Source of the DNA: Microbacterium sp. cf332
Lineage (GTDB): Bacteria; Actinomycetota; Actinomycetes; Actinomycetales; Microbacteriaceae
Reading direction: 5' to 3'
Length of the DNA: 64,000 nucleotides
Assembly (NCBI RefSeq): GCF_900102175.1
Contig: NZ_FNKN01000001.1
Span: forward strand, 124,001 to 188,000
Positions 16,565 to 28,194 of this stretch are shown here, piece after piece. The notes below the pieces were generated by a model. The model saw only the letters and a list, made by a program, of their open reading frames with translations, had not been told where the DNA came from and did no database searches. Made by a program: the position numbers and the translations under genes. The number at the start of each line of letters is the position of its first letter. The stretch's first letter is position 1.

Positions 16565-17691
16565 GAGCCCGATCGTACTGCCGCCACCGCGTCCGCCACG
16601 GCGTCGGCGAGCGACACCGCGTGCGGGGGAGCCGCCCGGTCGAAGCTGAAGCGCACGGCGGTCCGGGCGTCGTCGTCGTCGAGTCCGATCGCGGTCAGCA
16701 CGTGCGAGGCCTCGTCGCTGCCGGCGGCGCAGGCCGACCCGCTGCTCGTGACGATCCCGCGCCGTTCGAGCTCGAGCAGCACGGCCTCGCCCGACGTCGC
16801 GGCGAAGGCGAACGAGGCGTGTCCGGGCAGGCGGCGCACCGGGTCGCCGGTCACGCGCGCCCCGGGCACGACCGCGAGCACCTGGCTCGTGAACGCATCG
16901 CGCACGGATGCGGCCCGCGCCGCGGCGTCCGCGCGCTCGCTCTCCGCGAGCTCCAGGGCCAGCGCGAGCCCGACGGCACCCGCGACGTTCTGCGTGCCGG
17001 AACGGCGGCCCCGTTCCTGACCGCCGCCGTGCAACAACGGCTCGAGCGGCAGCCGGCCGCGTACGCCCAGCAGGCCCACGCCCTGCGGGGCACCGATCTT
17101 GTGCCCGGCGATCGAGATGGCCGCCGCGCCCGTCGCCGCGAGGTCGAGCCAGCCGGCGGCTTGAACGGCGTCGACGTGCACGGGCGTGCCGTGGACCGCG
17201 CGCGCGATCCCGGCGACGTCCTGCACGGTGCCGATCTCGTTGTTGGCATATCCGACGCTCACGACCGTGGTGTCGTCGCGAACGGCAGCGGCGACGGCGT
17301 CCGGCTCGACCCGTCCGCCGCCGTCGACGGGGAGGACGTCGAGGGCGTAGCCGTGCATCCGTTCGAGGTACCGGCACACGGCGAGCACGGAGTCGTGCTC
17401 GACGGCCGTCGTCACGATGTGGCCGGGGGTGCGTCCTCGAGCGCCCAGCGAGATGCCTGCGACGGCGAGGTTGTTCGCCTCGGTGCCGCCCGACGTGAAC
17501 ACGATGTCGCCGGGCCGCATCCCGAGGACTGCCGCTGCACGCCGCCGCGCGTCCTCGAGCGCGGCGGAGACGTCCTCACCGACCGTGTGCACGCTCGAGG
17601 GGTTCCCGAACCGTCCGGTGAGGAACGGCGCCATGGCCTCCAGCACCTCACGGCGCACCGGCCCGCCCGCGGCGTGATCGAGATAGAGCAT
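16561..17691 (-). CDS. nifS: NifS/IscS-type cysteine desulfurase of the nad operon
   Basis: 376 residues. PLP enzyme taking sulfur from cysteine to build Fe-S clusters. The start MLYLDHAAGGPVRREVLEA is typical; PLP-binding motifs are TSGGTEANNLA, VEHDS and the lysine in SIAGHKIGAPQG. The persulfide-forming cysteine is in SSGSACAAGSDEASHVL, a short type II/NifS-like loop. ATG 17691 overlaps the nadC stop by one base pattern ATGA. Its place directly after nadABC suggests a dedicated sulfur supply for the [4Fe-4S] cluster of NadA, as proposed for nad-linked nifS genes in other bacteria. Confidence 0.94.
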   Translation of the reverse strand: MLYLDHAAGGPVRREVLEAMAPFLTGRFGNPSSVHTVGEDVSAALEDARRRAAAVLGMRPGDIVFTSGGTEANNLAVAGISLGARGRTPGHIVTTAVEHDSVLAVCRYLERMHGYALDVLPVDGGGRVEPDAVAAAVRDDTTVVSVGYANNEIGTVQDVAGIARAVHGTPVHVDAVQAAGWLDLAATGAAAISIAGHKIGAPQGVGLLGVRGRLPLEPLLHGGGQERGRRSGTQNVAGAVGLALALELAESERADAAARAASVRDAFTSQVLAVVPGARVTGDPVRRLPGHASFAFAATSGEAVLLELERRGIVTSSGSACAAGSDEASHVLTAIGLDDDDARTAVRFSFDRAAPPHAVSLADAVADAVAAVRSGS

Positions 17692-18551
17692 CAGGGCGCG
17701 TCGACGACGAGGTCGAGGCCGAGATCGAGCGCCGGTGCGGAGTGGGTGAGCGCCCCCACCGAGATCACGTCGACCCCCGTCTCGGCGATCACGCGCACCG
17801 TGGCCAGCGATACGCCGCCCGAGGCTTCGACGGTCGCGCGACCGGCGACCATCTCCACACCGCGGCGGAGGTCCGCGGGCGAGAAGTTGTCGAGCATGAT
17901 CGTGTCGATGCCGGCCGCGAGGACGGGCTCGATCTGATCGATGCGGTCCACCTCCACCTCGACATGCGCGGTGTGGGGGAGTTCCGCCATCGCGCGCCGC
18001 AGGGCCTCGGTCAGGCCGGTGCCGTCGGCGGTCATGACGCCGAGGTGGTTGTCCTTGAGCATGACGGCGTCCGAGAGTGAGAACCGATGGTTCCGGCCGC
18101 CGCCGTCGCGCACGGCCTGGCGCTCGACGGCCCGCAGGCCCGGTGTCGTCTTGCGCGTGTCGGCAATGCGCGCGCCGGTGCCGGCGACGGCATCGACGTA
18201 CGCCCGGGTGAGGGTCGCGATGCCCGACATCCGCTGGGCGAAGTTCAGTCCTACCCGTTCCGCCGTGAGCACCGCGCGGGCGGGGCCGCGGACGACGGCG
18301 AGCGTCTGACCCGCATGGATCGTCGCGCCGTCCGGCACCGTCACGACGACTTCGCACGTCGGGTCGGTGAGCGAGAAAGCGGCCGCGAAGACGGCGCCGC
18401 CGCTGAAGACCCCGGAGACGCGTGAGACGAGCTCCGCCGTCGCCCGGGCCGTCTCGGGGACGAATGCGCTGCTCGTGAGATCCCCCCACGGTGCGTCTTC
18501 GTCGAGGGCCGCGGTCACGACCGCGTCGATGTGGCGGGCCGAGAGCATCAT
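17691..18551 (-). CDS. nadC: Quinolinate phosphoribosyltransferase (carboxylating)
   Basis: 286 residues, full length. It converts quinolinate and PRPP to nicotinate mononucleotide with release of CO2. Family signatures: EDAPWGDLTS, the SGIATLTRAYVDAV helix, ADTRKTTPGLRAVERQAVRDGGG (given here in two parts: ADTRKTTPGLRA and VERQAVRDGGGRNHR), MLKDNHLG and the phosphate site VEASGGV. Starts at ATG 18551 or the next codon; the ATGATGA overlap with the nadB stop couples translation. Third step enzyme of the pathway encoded in this operon. Confidence 0.97.
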   Translation of the reverse strand: MMLSARHIDAVVTAALDEDAPWGDLTSSAFVPETARATAELVSRVSGVFSGGAVFAAAFSLTDPTCEVVVTVPDGATIHAGQTLAVVRGPARAVLTAERVGLNFAQRMSGIATLTRAYVDAVAGTGARIADTRKTTPGLRAVERQAVRDGGGRNHRFSLSDAVMLKDNHLGVMTADGTGLTEALRRAMAELPHTAHVEVEVDRIDQIEPVLAAGIDTIMLDNFSPADLRRGVEMVAGRATVEASGGVSLATVRVIAETGVDVISVGALTHSAPALDLGLDLVVDAP

Positions 18552-20140
18552 GCGACCTTTCCGGTCGGGGTCGTCCTGATCGCCGCAGCGGACGCGGTAG
18601 CGGTGTCGGCGTCGGCGTCAGTGTCGGTGTCGGTGCGGTGGTGCGCCCCGACCGATGCGGTGCGGGCGAGCGCCGCGGCGGTGACGGCCCGGGCGACGGC
18701 GAGGAGGTTGGCGTCCTCGTGTTCGCGGTGGTCACGGGCCGGCGGCAGCGACTCCGTCCACGCGTCGATCGTCGCCCGTGCGCTCGTCAGGCCGTCGGCG
18801 TCGCGGTCGAGACCGACGTGACGCCACATGAGCGCCTGGAGCGCTTCACGGGAGAACGCCGCAGCGATCGGTGCGGCGCCCCTCGCCCCGGGCGGGCCGG
18901 CGACCGGCGCGGGGACGACGGCGGGGGGACGCCGGTGCAGGGGGATCGCGGCGTGTGCGCGGTCGGCGGCGACGGCGCGGCCGGTCCGTATCCCGAACAC
19001 GACCGCCTCCAGAAGGGAGTTCGAGGCGAGGCGATTGGCCCCGTGGACGCCGGTGCGCGCGACCTCACCGACCGCGAAGAGGCCGCCGAGGTCGGTGCGT
19101 CCGTCGAGGTCGGTGACGACCCCGCCCATCGCATAGTGGGCAGCGGGGGTGACAGGCACCGGGTGCCGGGCCCAGTCCCATCCGCGGCCGCGGACCGCAC
19201 GGTCGATCGTCGGGAACCGCTCCGCCAGGAACGTCGCCGTCGCGGCGGGGGTGCTGCGGAGTCCCGAGGCGTCGAGCAGTACGGGACGCCCGTCCTGCGC
19301 CCGCATCGTCGCGGCGATGGCGCGGGCCACGACATCGCGAGGTGCGAGCTCCGCGTCGGGATGGGCCGCGAGGCAGAAGCGCCGTCCCTGCTCGTCGAAC
19401 AGGACGGCTCCCTCGCCGCGCACCGCCTCCGACACCAGCGTGCCGTCGTCGAGGACCGTGGGGTGGAACTGCACGAACTCGAGGTCGGCCACGCGCGCTC
19501 CGGCCCGGAGGGCCAGGGCGATCCCGTCGCCGGTGGCCACGGCCGGGTTCGTCGTATGGGCGTACAGACGCCCCGCGCCGCCGGTGGCGAGCACGACGGC
19601 ATCCGCCTCGATCGCCTCCTCGCGACCGTCCGCCAGGACGCGGACGCCCCGGACGGCGCCTTCCGCGACCAGCAGCTCGGTCACGAAGGACGCGGTTCGG
19701 GTCTCGATATCGGCGGCGGCGAGCGCTCGGGCCACGGCGAGCTGGATCGCGGCACCCGTCGCGTCGCCGCCGGCGTGCAGGATGCGGGGGCGACCGTGGG
19801 CGCCCTCGAGGCCGAGTCTCGGCGCGCCGGTCGCATCATGGTCGAAATCGACTCCGAGCGCACGGAGGGCCGCGATCGCCTCCGGGCCCGACGACGTGAG
19901 CATCTCCACCGCGTCGCGCTCGCCGAGACCGGCTCCGGCGCGCAGGGTGTCCTCGGCGTGCGCGGCGGCCGAGTCGCCCGGCGCCACCGCTGCGGCTATC
20001 CCGCCCTGGGCGTACGCCGTGTTGCCGCCATCGACGGCGCCTTTCGTGACGACCATCACCTCGCAGCCGGCCCGCACCGCGGAGAGGGCGGCCATGCCGC
20101 CGGCCAGGCCGGACCCCACGACGACGATGCGGCGGGTCAC
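18548..20140 (-). CDS. nadB: L-aspartate oxidase
   Basis: 530 residues. This FAD flavoprotein oxidises aspartate to iminoaspartate, the NadA substrate. FAD-binding VVVGSGLAGGMAALSA is at the N-terminus; further motifs are GGNTAYAQGGIAAA, the active-site region FVQFHPTVLDDG, and PAAHYAMGGVVTDLDG with GEVARTGVHGANRLASNSL. GTG 20140 overlaps the nadA stop (GTGA). The C-terminal ~35 residues after AALARTASVGAHH are a low-complexity Thr-Asp-Ala run (TDTDTDADADTATAS) coded by a hexamer-like repeat and are not part of the conserved fold. Confidence 0.96.
   Translation of the reverse strand: MTRRIVVVGSGLAGGMAALSAVRAGCEVMVVTKGAVDGGNTAYAQGGIAAAVAPGDSAAAHAEDTLRAGAGLGERDAVEMLTSSGPEAIAALRALGVDFDHDATGAPRLGLEGAHGRPRILHAGGDATGAAIQLAVARALAAADIETRTASFVTELLVAEGAVRGVRVLADGREEAIEADAVVLATGGAGRLYAHTTNPAVATGDGIALALRAGARVADLEFVQFHPTVLDDGTLVSEAVRGEGAVLFDEQGRRFCLAAHPDAELAPRDVVARAIAATMRAQDGRPVLLDASGLRSTPAATATFLAERFPTIDRAVRGRGWDWARHPVPVTPAAHYAMGGVVTDLDGRTDLGGLFAVGEVARTGVHGANRLASNSLLEAVVFGIRTGRAVAADRAHAAIPLHRRPPAVVPAPVAGPPGARGAAPIAAAFSREALQALMWRHVGLDRDADGLTSARATIDAWTESLPPARDHREHEDANLLAVARAVTAAALARTASVGAHHRTDTDTDADADTATASAAAIRTTPTGKVA
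18596..18634 (-). repeat. Hexamer microsatellite inside the nadB 3' end
   Basis: Degenerate tandem units of GTCGGC/GTCAGT/GTCGGT (plus strand) encode the alternating Thr-Asp/Ala-Asp tail of NadB. In-frame unit gain or loss would change only the tail length. Confidence 0.6.
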
Positions 20141-21450
20141 GGTCGGGCCGCCAGCATCCGCTCGAGCGCGGCGCGTGCGGGAACCGCCACATCGTCCGAC
20201 ACGCGGATGCGGTTGGGGGTGCGTCCGGCGCACAGCTCGTCGAGCACCCAGGCGAGGTAGCCCGGGTGGATGCGGTACATGGTCGAGCACGGGCACACGA
20301 CGGGGTCGAGGCAGAAGATCTCGTGCTGGGGGTGCTGAGCGGCCAGCCGCTGGACCAGGTTGATCTCGGTGCCGACGGCGAAGGTGGTCGGCTCGGTGGC
20401 CGCGTCGATCGCCTTGCGGATGTAGTCGGTCGAACCGGCCTCGTCGGCCGCGTCCACGACGGGCATCGGGCACTCGGGGTGCACGATCACGCGCACGCCC
20501 GGGTGCTCGCGCCGCGCCTGCTCGATCTGCTCGACGGTGAAGCGGCGGTGCACGGAGCAGAAGCCGTGCCACAGGATCACGCGAGCGTCGCGGAGGGCTG
20601 ACTCCTCGTTGCCGCCCCGGGCACGCCGCGGGTTCCACATCGGCATGCGGTCGACGGGGACGCCCATGGCCTTGGCGGTGTTCCTCCCGAGGTGCTGGTC
20701 GGGGAAGAACAGCACCCGCCGACCGCGCGCGAAGGCCCACTCGAGCACCGTGCGGGCGTTCGACGAGGTGCAGACGATGCCGCCGTGACGACCGACGAAG
20801 CCCTTGATCGCGGCCGAGGAGTTCATATACGTGACGGGGACGACCGGCAGCATCCCCTCGGCATCCGGCGTGTCCAGGTCGCCGTAGACGTCGGCGAGCT
20901 GCTCCCAGCACTCCTCGACCTCGTCGATCGAGGCCATGTCGGCCATGGAGCAGCCGGCGGCCAGGTTCGGCAGGATCACAGCCTGTTCGGGCTGCGAGAG
21001 GAGATCCGCCGTCTCGGCCATGAAGTGCACCCCGCAGAACACGATGGCCTCGGCCTCGGGGTGCGCCCTGGCCGCTCCCGCGAGCTGGAACGAGTCGCCG
21101 ACGTAGTCTGCGTGGCGGACGACCTCCTCACGCTGGTAGAAGTGGCCGAGCACCACCACGCGGTCGCCGAGCTGCTCCTTCGCCCGACGGACGCGGTCGT
21201 GCAGCTCGTCCTCGTCGGCGGAACGGTAGAACGCCGGGAGCTCGCCCTGACGCGGAGCGCCGGTCGGGATGACGTCTCCCATGGAGGATCCCGGACCGTA
21301 GCCCGGGCGGGTGTCGAAGCTCCACGGACCTGCGGCGAGGTCGGTGTTGCAGGTCTCGACGGTCGAGGCTCCGGTGACGATCGCCTGGATGCCGTGGTCG
21401 ACGCTCGGGTCGACGGGTGGCGGCAGCAGCGGGAGGGGCGAGATGGTCAT
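20137..21450 (-). CDS. nadA: Quinolinate synthase
   Basis: 437 residues, the long actinobacterial type. It condenses iminoaspartate with dihydroxyacetone phosphate to quinolinate, using an oxygen-sensitive [4Fe-4S] cluster. Substrate and cluster motifs: GHFYQREEVV, DSFQLAGAA, FCGVHFMAETA, LAAGCSMADM, TYMNSSAAIKG, HPECPMPVV and the CLDPVVCPCSTM region with closely spaced cysteines. ATG 21450 lies 10 bases after the nrtR stop. The first ~75 residues (Pro-rich, then PGYGPGSSMGDVIPTG) precede the conserved core and are typical for relatives in this group. Confidence 0.97.
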   Translation of the reverse strand: MTISPLPLLPPPVDPSVDHGIQAIVTGASTVETCNTDLAAGPWSFDTRPGYGPGSSMGDVIPTGAPRQGELPAFYRSADEDELHDRVRRAKEQLGDRVVVLGHFYQREEVVRHADYVGDSFQLAGAARAHPEAEAIVFCGVHFMAETADLLSQPEQAVILPNLAAGCSMADMASIDEVEECWEQLADVYGDLDTPDAEGMLPVVPVTYMNSSAAIKGFVGRHGGIVCTSSNARTVLEWAFARGRRVLFFPDQHLGRNTAKAMGVPVDRMPMWNPRRARGGNEESALRDARVILWHGFCSVHRRFTVEQIEQARREHPGVRVIVHPECPMPVVDAADEAGSTDYIRKAIDAATEPTTFAVGTEINLVQRLAAQHPQHEIFCLDPVVCPCSTMYRIHPGYLAWVLDELCAGRTPNRIRVSDDVAVPARAALERMLAARP

Positions 21451-21460
21451 GCGCGTTCCT

Positions 21461-22156
21461 TCATCGGGGGAGCGGGCCGCGGTCGGCGAGCTCGACGTCA
21501 TGGTTGTAGCGGTAGAGGCGCGCGGGCCGATGGCTGCCCGTGCGGAACTCCCGGGTCGGGATGAGGGTTCCCGACCCCTCGACCTGTCGGCGGAAGTTCG
21601 CCGGGTCGAGACGTCTGCCGCCGATGGCCTCGTACACCTCGCGCAGGTCGGCGAGCGTGAACAGGTCGGGCAGCAGGCCGTGCGCGATGCGGCTGTAACC
21701 GACCTTGTTGCGCAGGCGCCACAGGGCGTACTCGACGATGTGGTCGTGATCGAAGGCGAGCGCGGGCAACGCGGCGGTGTCGAACCATGCGACGTTGTCG
21801 TCGGCCGGGAGCGGGGTGGCTGCGACGTCCTCGCGCACGAGCGCCCAGTAGACGATCGACACCACCCGCGACGGAGATCGGCCCACGTCGCCGAACACGT
21901 ACAGCTGCTCGAGGTAGCTCGGCGCGAGCGCCGTGGTCTCGGCCAGCGTGCGCGAGGCCGCGGCCTCGAGGTTCTCCGCGACGTCGAGCCACCCGCCGGG
22001 GAGCGCCCACTGGCCGGCATGCGGGTCGCGCGTGCGCCGCACGAGCGGGATGACGACCGCGGGGACCTCGCCGCCGTCGTGGCGCAGGCTGAAGATCACC
22101 GTCGAGACGGCGACCCGGATGTCGTCGTGGCGATCGGCGCCGCTGGTTCTTGTCAT
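21461..22156 (-). CDS. nrtR: NrtR-type NAD repressor (Nudix-like domain plus winged helix)
   Basis: 231 residues. NrtR proteins sense ADP-ribose or related NAD-derived nucleotides through a Nudix-like domain and repress NAD genes. The N-terminal domain reads GQWALPGGWLDVAENLEAAA, but the Nudix box is degenerate: the REUxEE part is RTLAETTAL, so pyrophosphohydrolase activity is probably lost. The C-terminal winged helix is the NrtR type (TLADLREVYEAIGGRRLD, then NFRRQVEGSGTLIPT). ATG 22156 abuts a perfect 22-bp dyad, its likely operator. First gene of the nad operon, hence autoregulated. Confidence 0.9.
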   Translation of the reverse strand: MTRTSGADRHDDIRVAVSTVIFSLRHDGGEVPAVVIPLVRRTRDPHAGQWALPGGWLDVAENLEAAASRTLAETTALAPSYLEQLYVFGDVGRSPSRVVSIVYWALVREDVAATPLPADDNVAWFDTAALPALAFDHDHIVEYALWRLRNKVGYSRIAHGLLPDLFTLADLREVYEAIGGRRLDPANFRRQVEGSGTLIPTREFRTGSHRPARLYRYNHDVELADRGPLPR

Positions 22157-22192
22157 GGTGACCCTAACTTCCGGTATGATCTTAGGGTCACC
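22157..22192 (-). promoter_or_regulatory. Probable NrtR operator overlapping the nad operon promoter
   Basis: GGTGACCCTAA (22157-22167) and TTAGGGTCACC (22182-22192) form a perfect 11-bp inverted repeat with a 14-base spacer, directly before the nrtR start. On the minus strand a TAAGAT box (22184-22179) lies within the dyad, with TTGGTG (22208-22203) 18 bases upstream as a possible -35. A repressor bound here would cover the -10. Assignment to NrtR rests on position next to nrtR-nadABC. Confidence 0.75.
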
Positions 22193-22264
22193 ACGACACG
22201 AACACCAAACCGGGGGACTCCCAGTCGGGCGACGTACGCTGTGACCCGTCCCCGAGGAGGTCCC

Positions 22265-23437
22265 GTGCTGCTGGTCGACGTCATCGTCGTGATCCTCCTC
22301 GTCGGCTTCCTCGCGATCGGAGTGACGCGGGGCCTCGTCGCGATCGCCGGTTCGCTCGCGGGCCTCATCGTCGGTTCGCTCCTCGCGGTCTGGGCGGTGC
22401 CCCTGATCGCGCCGGGCGTCGCCGACTGGGAGTATCGCTCGCTCGTCCTCGCCGTCTGCGCGATCGCCATCATCGGTCTCGTCACCGCGCTCGGCACCGC
22501 GGTCGGCGCGGCCATGCGCCGCGGAGTCGACCGCGCCAAGCTCCGCATCCTCGACCGCATCCTCGGCGCAGCCGGAGCCACGGTCGCGGGCGGGCTGGTC
22601 CTCCTCCTCGGCGCAGGCGCCGTGACCGCGAGTGGCATGCCGGTGGTCTCGACCGCCGTCGCGTCCTCGCGAGTGCTGTCGTTCCTCGACGGACTGACCC
22701 CCGACCCGGTCGACACCGCGCTCGCCGAGGTGCGCGGCTTCGTCGTCGACGAGGGCATCCCGAGCATCGGCGAGCTGCTCCGCCCGGAGGTCGCCCCGAC
22801 CGCACCCGCCGTCGCGCTCGACGACCCCGAGCTGCAGCGCGCCGCGGCATCCGTGGCTCGCATCAGCGGCACCGCCTACTCGTGCGGCGTGTCGATGACC
22901 GGATCCGGGTTCGTCGCGGCCGAGGGCCTCATCGTCACCAACGCCCACGTCGTCGCGGGCGTCGACACGCCCGTCATCGAGCTGCCGGGACGCGACGCGC
23001 GGGAAGGTCGGGTCGTGTACTTCGACCCGATCGACGACCTCGCGGTGATCGCCGTCGACGGCCTCGACGCCGCACCGCTCGCCATCGTCCCTCCGGTGAC
23101 GGCCGGCACAGCCGTCGCCGTTCAGGGGTATCCCCTCGGCGGTCCGTTCACCAGCGGAGCGGCCTTCGTGCTCTCGGTCGGTTCGGCGCCCGTCCCCGAC
23201 ATCTACGACGACTCCAGCTCGCCCCGCGAGATCTACGCCCTCGACGCCGACGTCCGCCCGGGCAACTCCGGCGGTCCCCTGCTGACCGACGGCGGGGAGG
23301 TCGCCGGCGTCGTGTTCGCGCGCGGTGCCGACGACGAACGTCGCGGCTACGCCATGACGACGACCGAGCTGCTGCCCGCCCTCGCCGGCGTGACCGCCGA
23401 CGCCCCCGCGGTGCGAGCCGGAGCCTGCACCCGCTGA
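22265..23437 (+). CDS. marP: MarP-like membrane serine protease
   Basis: 390 residues. Four membrane helices (residues ~1-22, 28-50, 60-85, 95-120; CvpA-like) are followed by a periplasm-facing trypsin-like domain. The triad is His in TNAHVVAG, Asp in FDPIDDLAVIAV and Ser in RPGNSGGPLL. A cysteine (YSCGV) could form the redox disulfide described for MarP of M. tuberculosis, which is needed for survival in acid and oxidative stress. GTG 22265 follows GAGGAGG at 22254-22260. Divergent from nrtR. Confidence 0.9.
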   Translation: MLLVDVIVVILLVGFLAIGVTRGLVAIAGSLAGLIVGSLLAVWAVPLIAPGVADWEYRSLVLAVCAIAIIGLVTALGTAVGAAMRRGVDRAKLRILDRILGAAGATVAGGLVLLLGAGAVTASGMPVVSTAVASSRVLSFLDGLTPDPVDTALAEVRGFVVDEGIPSIGELLRPEVAPTAPAVALDDPELQRAAASVARISGTAYSCGVSMTGSGFVAAEGLIVTNAHVVAGVDTPVIELPGRDAREGRVVYFDPIDDLAVIAVDGLDAAPLAIVPPVTAGTAVAVQGYPLGGPFTSGAAFVLSVGSAPVPDIYDDSSSPREIYALDADVRPGNSGGPLLTDGGEVAGVVFARGADDERRGYAMTTTELLPALAGVTADAPAVRAGACTR

Positions 23438-23457
23438 CTCCGCCGGAGCCCTCGGTT

Positions 23458-23530
23458 CCGCGAGACCCCAGTCGCGGCCCGAGAAGGTGGGGTTGCGCCG
23501 GGGTCTCGGGGCGGAAGTGTGGTCTCGCGG
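23458..23530. repeat. 73-bp palindromic element, copy 1
   Basis: Begins CCGCGAGAC and ends GTCTCGCGG (perfect 9-bp outer stem). An inner stem pairs CCCGAGA with TCTCGGG around a core TGGGGTTGCGCCGGGG. Same length (73 bp) and layout as copies at 28195 and 29348. It ends 14 bases before the TATGCT -10-like box of the glycine riboswitch transcript. Confidence 0.85.
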
Positions 23531-23544
23531 CTCGGCGGTGACGC

Positions 23545-23550
23545 TATGCT
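23545..23550 (+). promoter_or_regulatory. -10-like TATGCT for the gcv riboswitch transcript
   Basis: TATGCT lies ~30 bases upstream of the first glycine aptamer. The matching -35 position would fall inside palindromic element copy 1, and no TTGACA-like hexamer is seen. Confidence 0.4.
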
Positions 23551-23579
23551 GATCGCGCAACTGAAGACAGGCCGCATGA

Positions 23580-23757
23580 CGCACGCGGGAGAGCCCCGGA
23601 GCAATCCGGGCACCGAAGGAGCAAGCCTCCCCGCCAATCTCTCAGGTCCGCGTACCGCGCGCGTCCGGCCGCTCTGGAAAGCGATCCCCTCGGGGATCCG
23701 CCGACGGTGAAAGCCGGGCTCGCCCGGTGAAACTCTCAGGCCCAAGACAGAGGGGGA
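23580..23757 (+). ncRNA. Tandem glycine riboswitch
   Basis: Two successive glycine aptamers precede gcvT. The first contains GGGAGAGCC, ACCGAAGGAGCAA and AATCTCTCAGG (23586-23645); the second contains TCTGGAAAGCG, GACGGTGAAAGCC and GTGAAACTCTCAGG with GACAGAGGGGG (23673-23756). These are the conserved gcvT-element blocks known to bind glycine. In actinobacteria binding normally turns expression on. About 50 bases separate the second aptamer from gcvT. Confidence 0.92.
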
Positions 23758-23807
23758 GTTCCGGATGCCGCAGCCGTGGCAGCCGCCCGCCCGCAACGGG
23801 AGAACTC

Positions 23808-24920
23808 ATGTCAGATCCCCGCTCCACCGTCCTGCACCATCGTCATACCGCGCTCGGCGCATCGTTCACCGACTTCGGCGGGTGGCTCATGCCAGTCCGC
23901 TACACGTCCGACCTGGCCGAGCACCACGCCGTACGCTCCGCCGCCGGGCTCTTCGACATCTCGCACATGGCGGAGTTCGAGGTGACGGGCTCGGTCGCCG
24001 GCGACTACCTCGACGCGGCGCTCGCGGGCGTGCTGTCGGCGATGCCCGTCGGCAAGGCGAAGTACTCGCTCGTGCTCGCGGTCGACGGCGGCATCATCGA
24101 CGACGTCATCGTGTACCGCCTCGCCGACGAGCGTTTCCTCGTCATCGCCAACGCGGGTAACCGTGCGCCGGTCTGGGCCGCGCTGCAGCAGCGCGCCGAA
24201 GGGTGGGACGTCGAGCTCCGCGACCTCACCGACGAGTACGCGCTGCTGGCAGTCCAGGGGCCCGCCGCACTCTCGGTGCTCGAGGCCACGCCGGGCCTGA
24301 CGACCACCGGCGTCGCGCTGGCCGACACCAGGTACTACGCGTGGGCCTCCGCTGAGTTCGCAGGCGAGCCCCTGCTCCTCGCCCGCACCGGCTACACCGG
24401 CGAGGACGGCTTCGAGCTGATGGTTCCGATCGCCGCGGCCGAGGCGCTGTGGGACGCGCTGCTGGCCGCGGGTGCGCCCTTCGGACTCGTCCCCGCCGGC
24501 CTCGCGTCGCGCGACACGCTCCGTCTCGAAGCCGGGATGCCGCTGTACGGCCACGAGCTGTCGCTCCAGGTCACGCCGACGCAGGCCGGTCTCGGCCGGG
24601 CCGTCGCGATGGACAAGCCGGAGTTCGTCGGCCGAAAGGGGCTGGGGTCGCGGGACGGCTCGGACGTCCCCGTCCTCGTCGGTCTCGCCTCGGCGGGGCG
24701 ACGTGCGGGCCGTGCCGGCTACGCCGTGCTCGGGCCGGACGGCGAGCGCGTCGGCGAGGTCACGAGCGGCGCCCTCAGCCCCACCCTCGGCCACCCGATC
24801 GCCATGGCGTACGTCGCCCCGGTGTTCGCCACGCCCGGCACCGAGCTCGCGCTCGACGTCCGCGGCACCCGCATCCCCGCCACCGTCACCCCGCTGCCGT
24901 TCTACCGGAGGAAGAAATGA
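23808..24920 (+). CDS. gcvT: Glycine cleavage T protein (aminomethyltransferase)
   Basis: 370 residues. It releases ammonia and transfers the methylene group from the H-protein arm to tetrahydrofolate. Motifs: [10 protein letters not shown], the folate-binding [13 protein letters not shown] and [18 protein letters not shown], then [20 protein letters not shown] 23808 follows GGGAG at 23799-23803. Downstream of the tandem glycine riboswitch, first of gcvT-gcvH-gcvP. The lipoamide dehydrogenase (L protein) gene is not in this window. Confidence 0.97.
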   Translation: MSDPRSTVLHHRHTALGASFTDFGGWLMPVRYTSDLAEHHAVRSAAGLFDISHMAEFEVTGSVAGDYLDAALAGVLSAMPVGKAKYSLVLAVDGGIIDDVIVYRLADERFLVIANAGNRAPVWAALQQRAEGWDVELRDLTDEYALLAVQGPAALSVLEATPGLTTTGVALADTRYYAWASAEFAGEPLLLARTGYTGEDGFELMVPIAAAEALWDALLAAGAPFGLVPAGLASRDTLRLEAGMPLYGHELSLQVTPTQAGLGRAVAMDKPEFVGRKGLGSRDGSDVPVLVGLASAGRRAGRAGYAVLGPDGERVGEVTSGALSPTLGHPIAMAYVAPVFATPGTELALDVRGTRIPATVTPLPFYRRKK

Positions 24921-25296
24921 CCGATCTCGACGCCCTGAAGTACACCGCCGAGCACGAGTGGGTCGCCCTCTCGGGCATGACCGCGACCGTCGGCATCACC
25001 GACTACGCCGCCGAGAAGCTGGGTGACGTCGTCTACGTCGATCTGCCCGCCGTCGGCACAGCCGTGTCGGCCGACGCGGTCTGCGGCGAGATCGAGTCGA
25101 CCAAGTCGGTCGGCGAGCTGTACGCGCCCCTGAACGGCACGGTGGTCGAGATCAACGAGGCCGTCGTCGACGACCCCTCGCTCGTCAACGCCGGCCCGTT
25201 CGGTGAGGGGTGGCTCATCCGTGTCGAGATCGACCCGGCCGACGCCGACGTCCTGCTCGACCGCGCCGCCTACGTCGCGCTCACGGGCGGAGACCA

Positions 25297-25300
<4 letters not shown>
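24917..25300 (+). CDS. gcvH: Glycine cleavage H protein (lipoyl carrier)
   Basis: 127 residues, full length. The lipoylated lysine is in [16 protein letters not shown]. The N-terminal [11 protein letters not shown] and C-terminal [10 protein letters not shown] are typical. It shuttles the aminomethyl group between P and T proteins. ATG 24917 overlaps the gcvT stop (ATGA) and its own stop overlaps the gcvP start (GTGA). Confidence 0.97.
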
Positions 25301-28176
<2,876 letters not shown>

Positions 28177-28194
28177 TCCCGTCCGATCTCGGAT

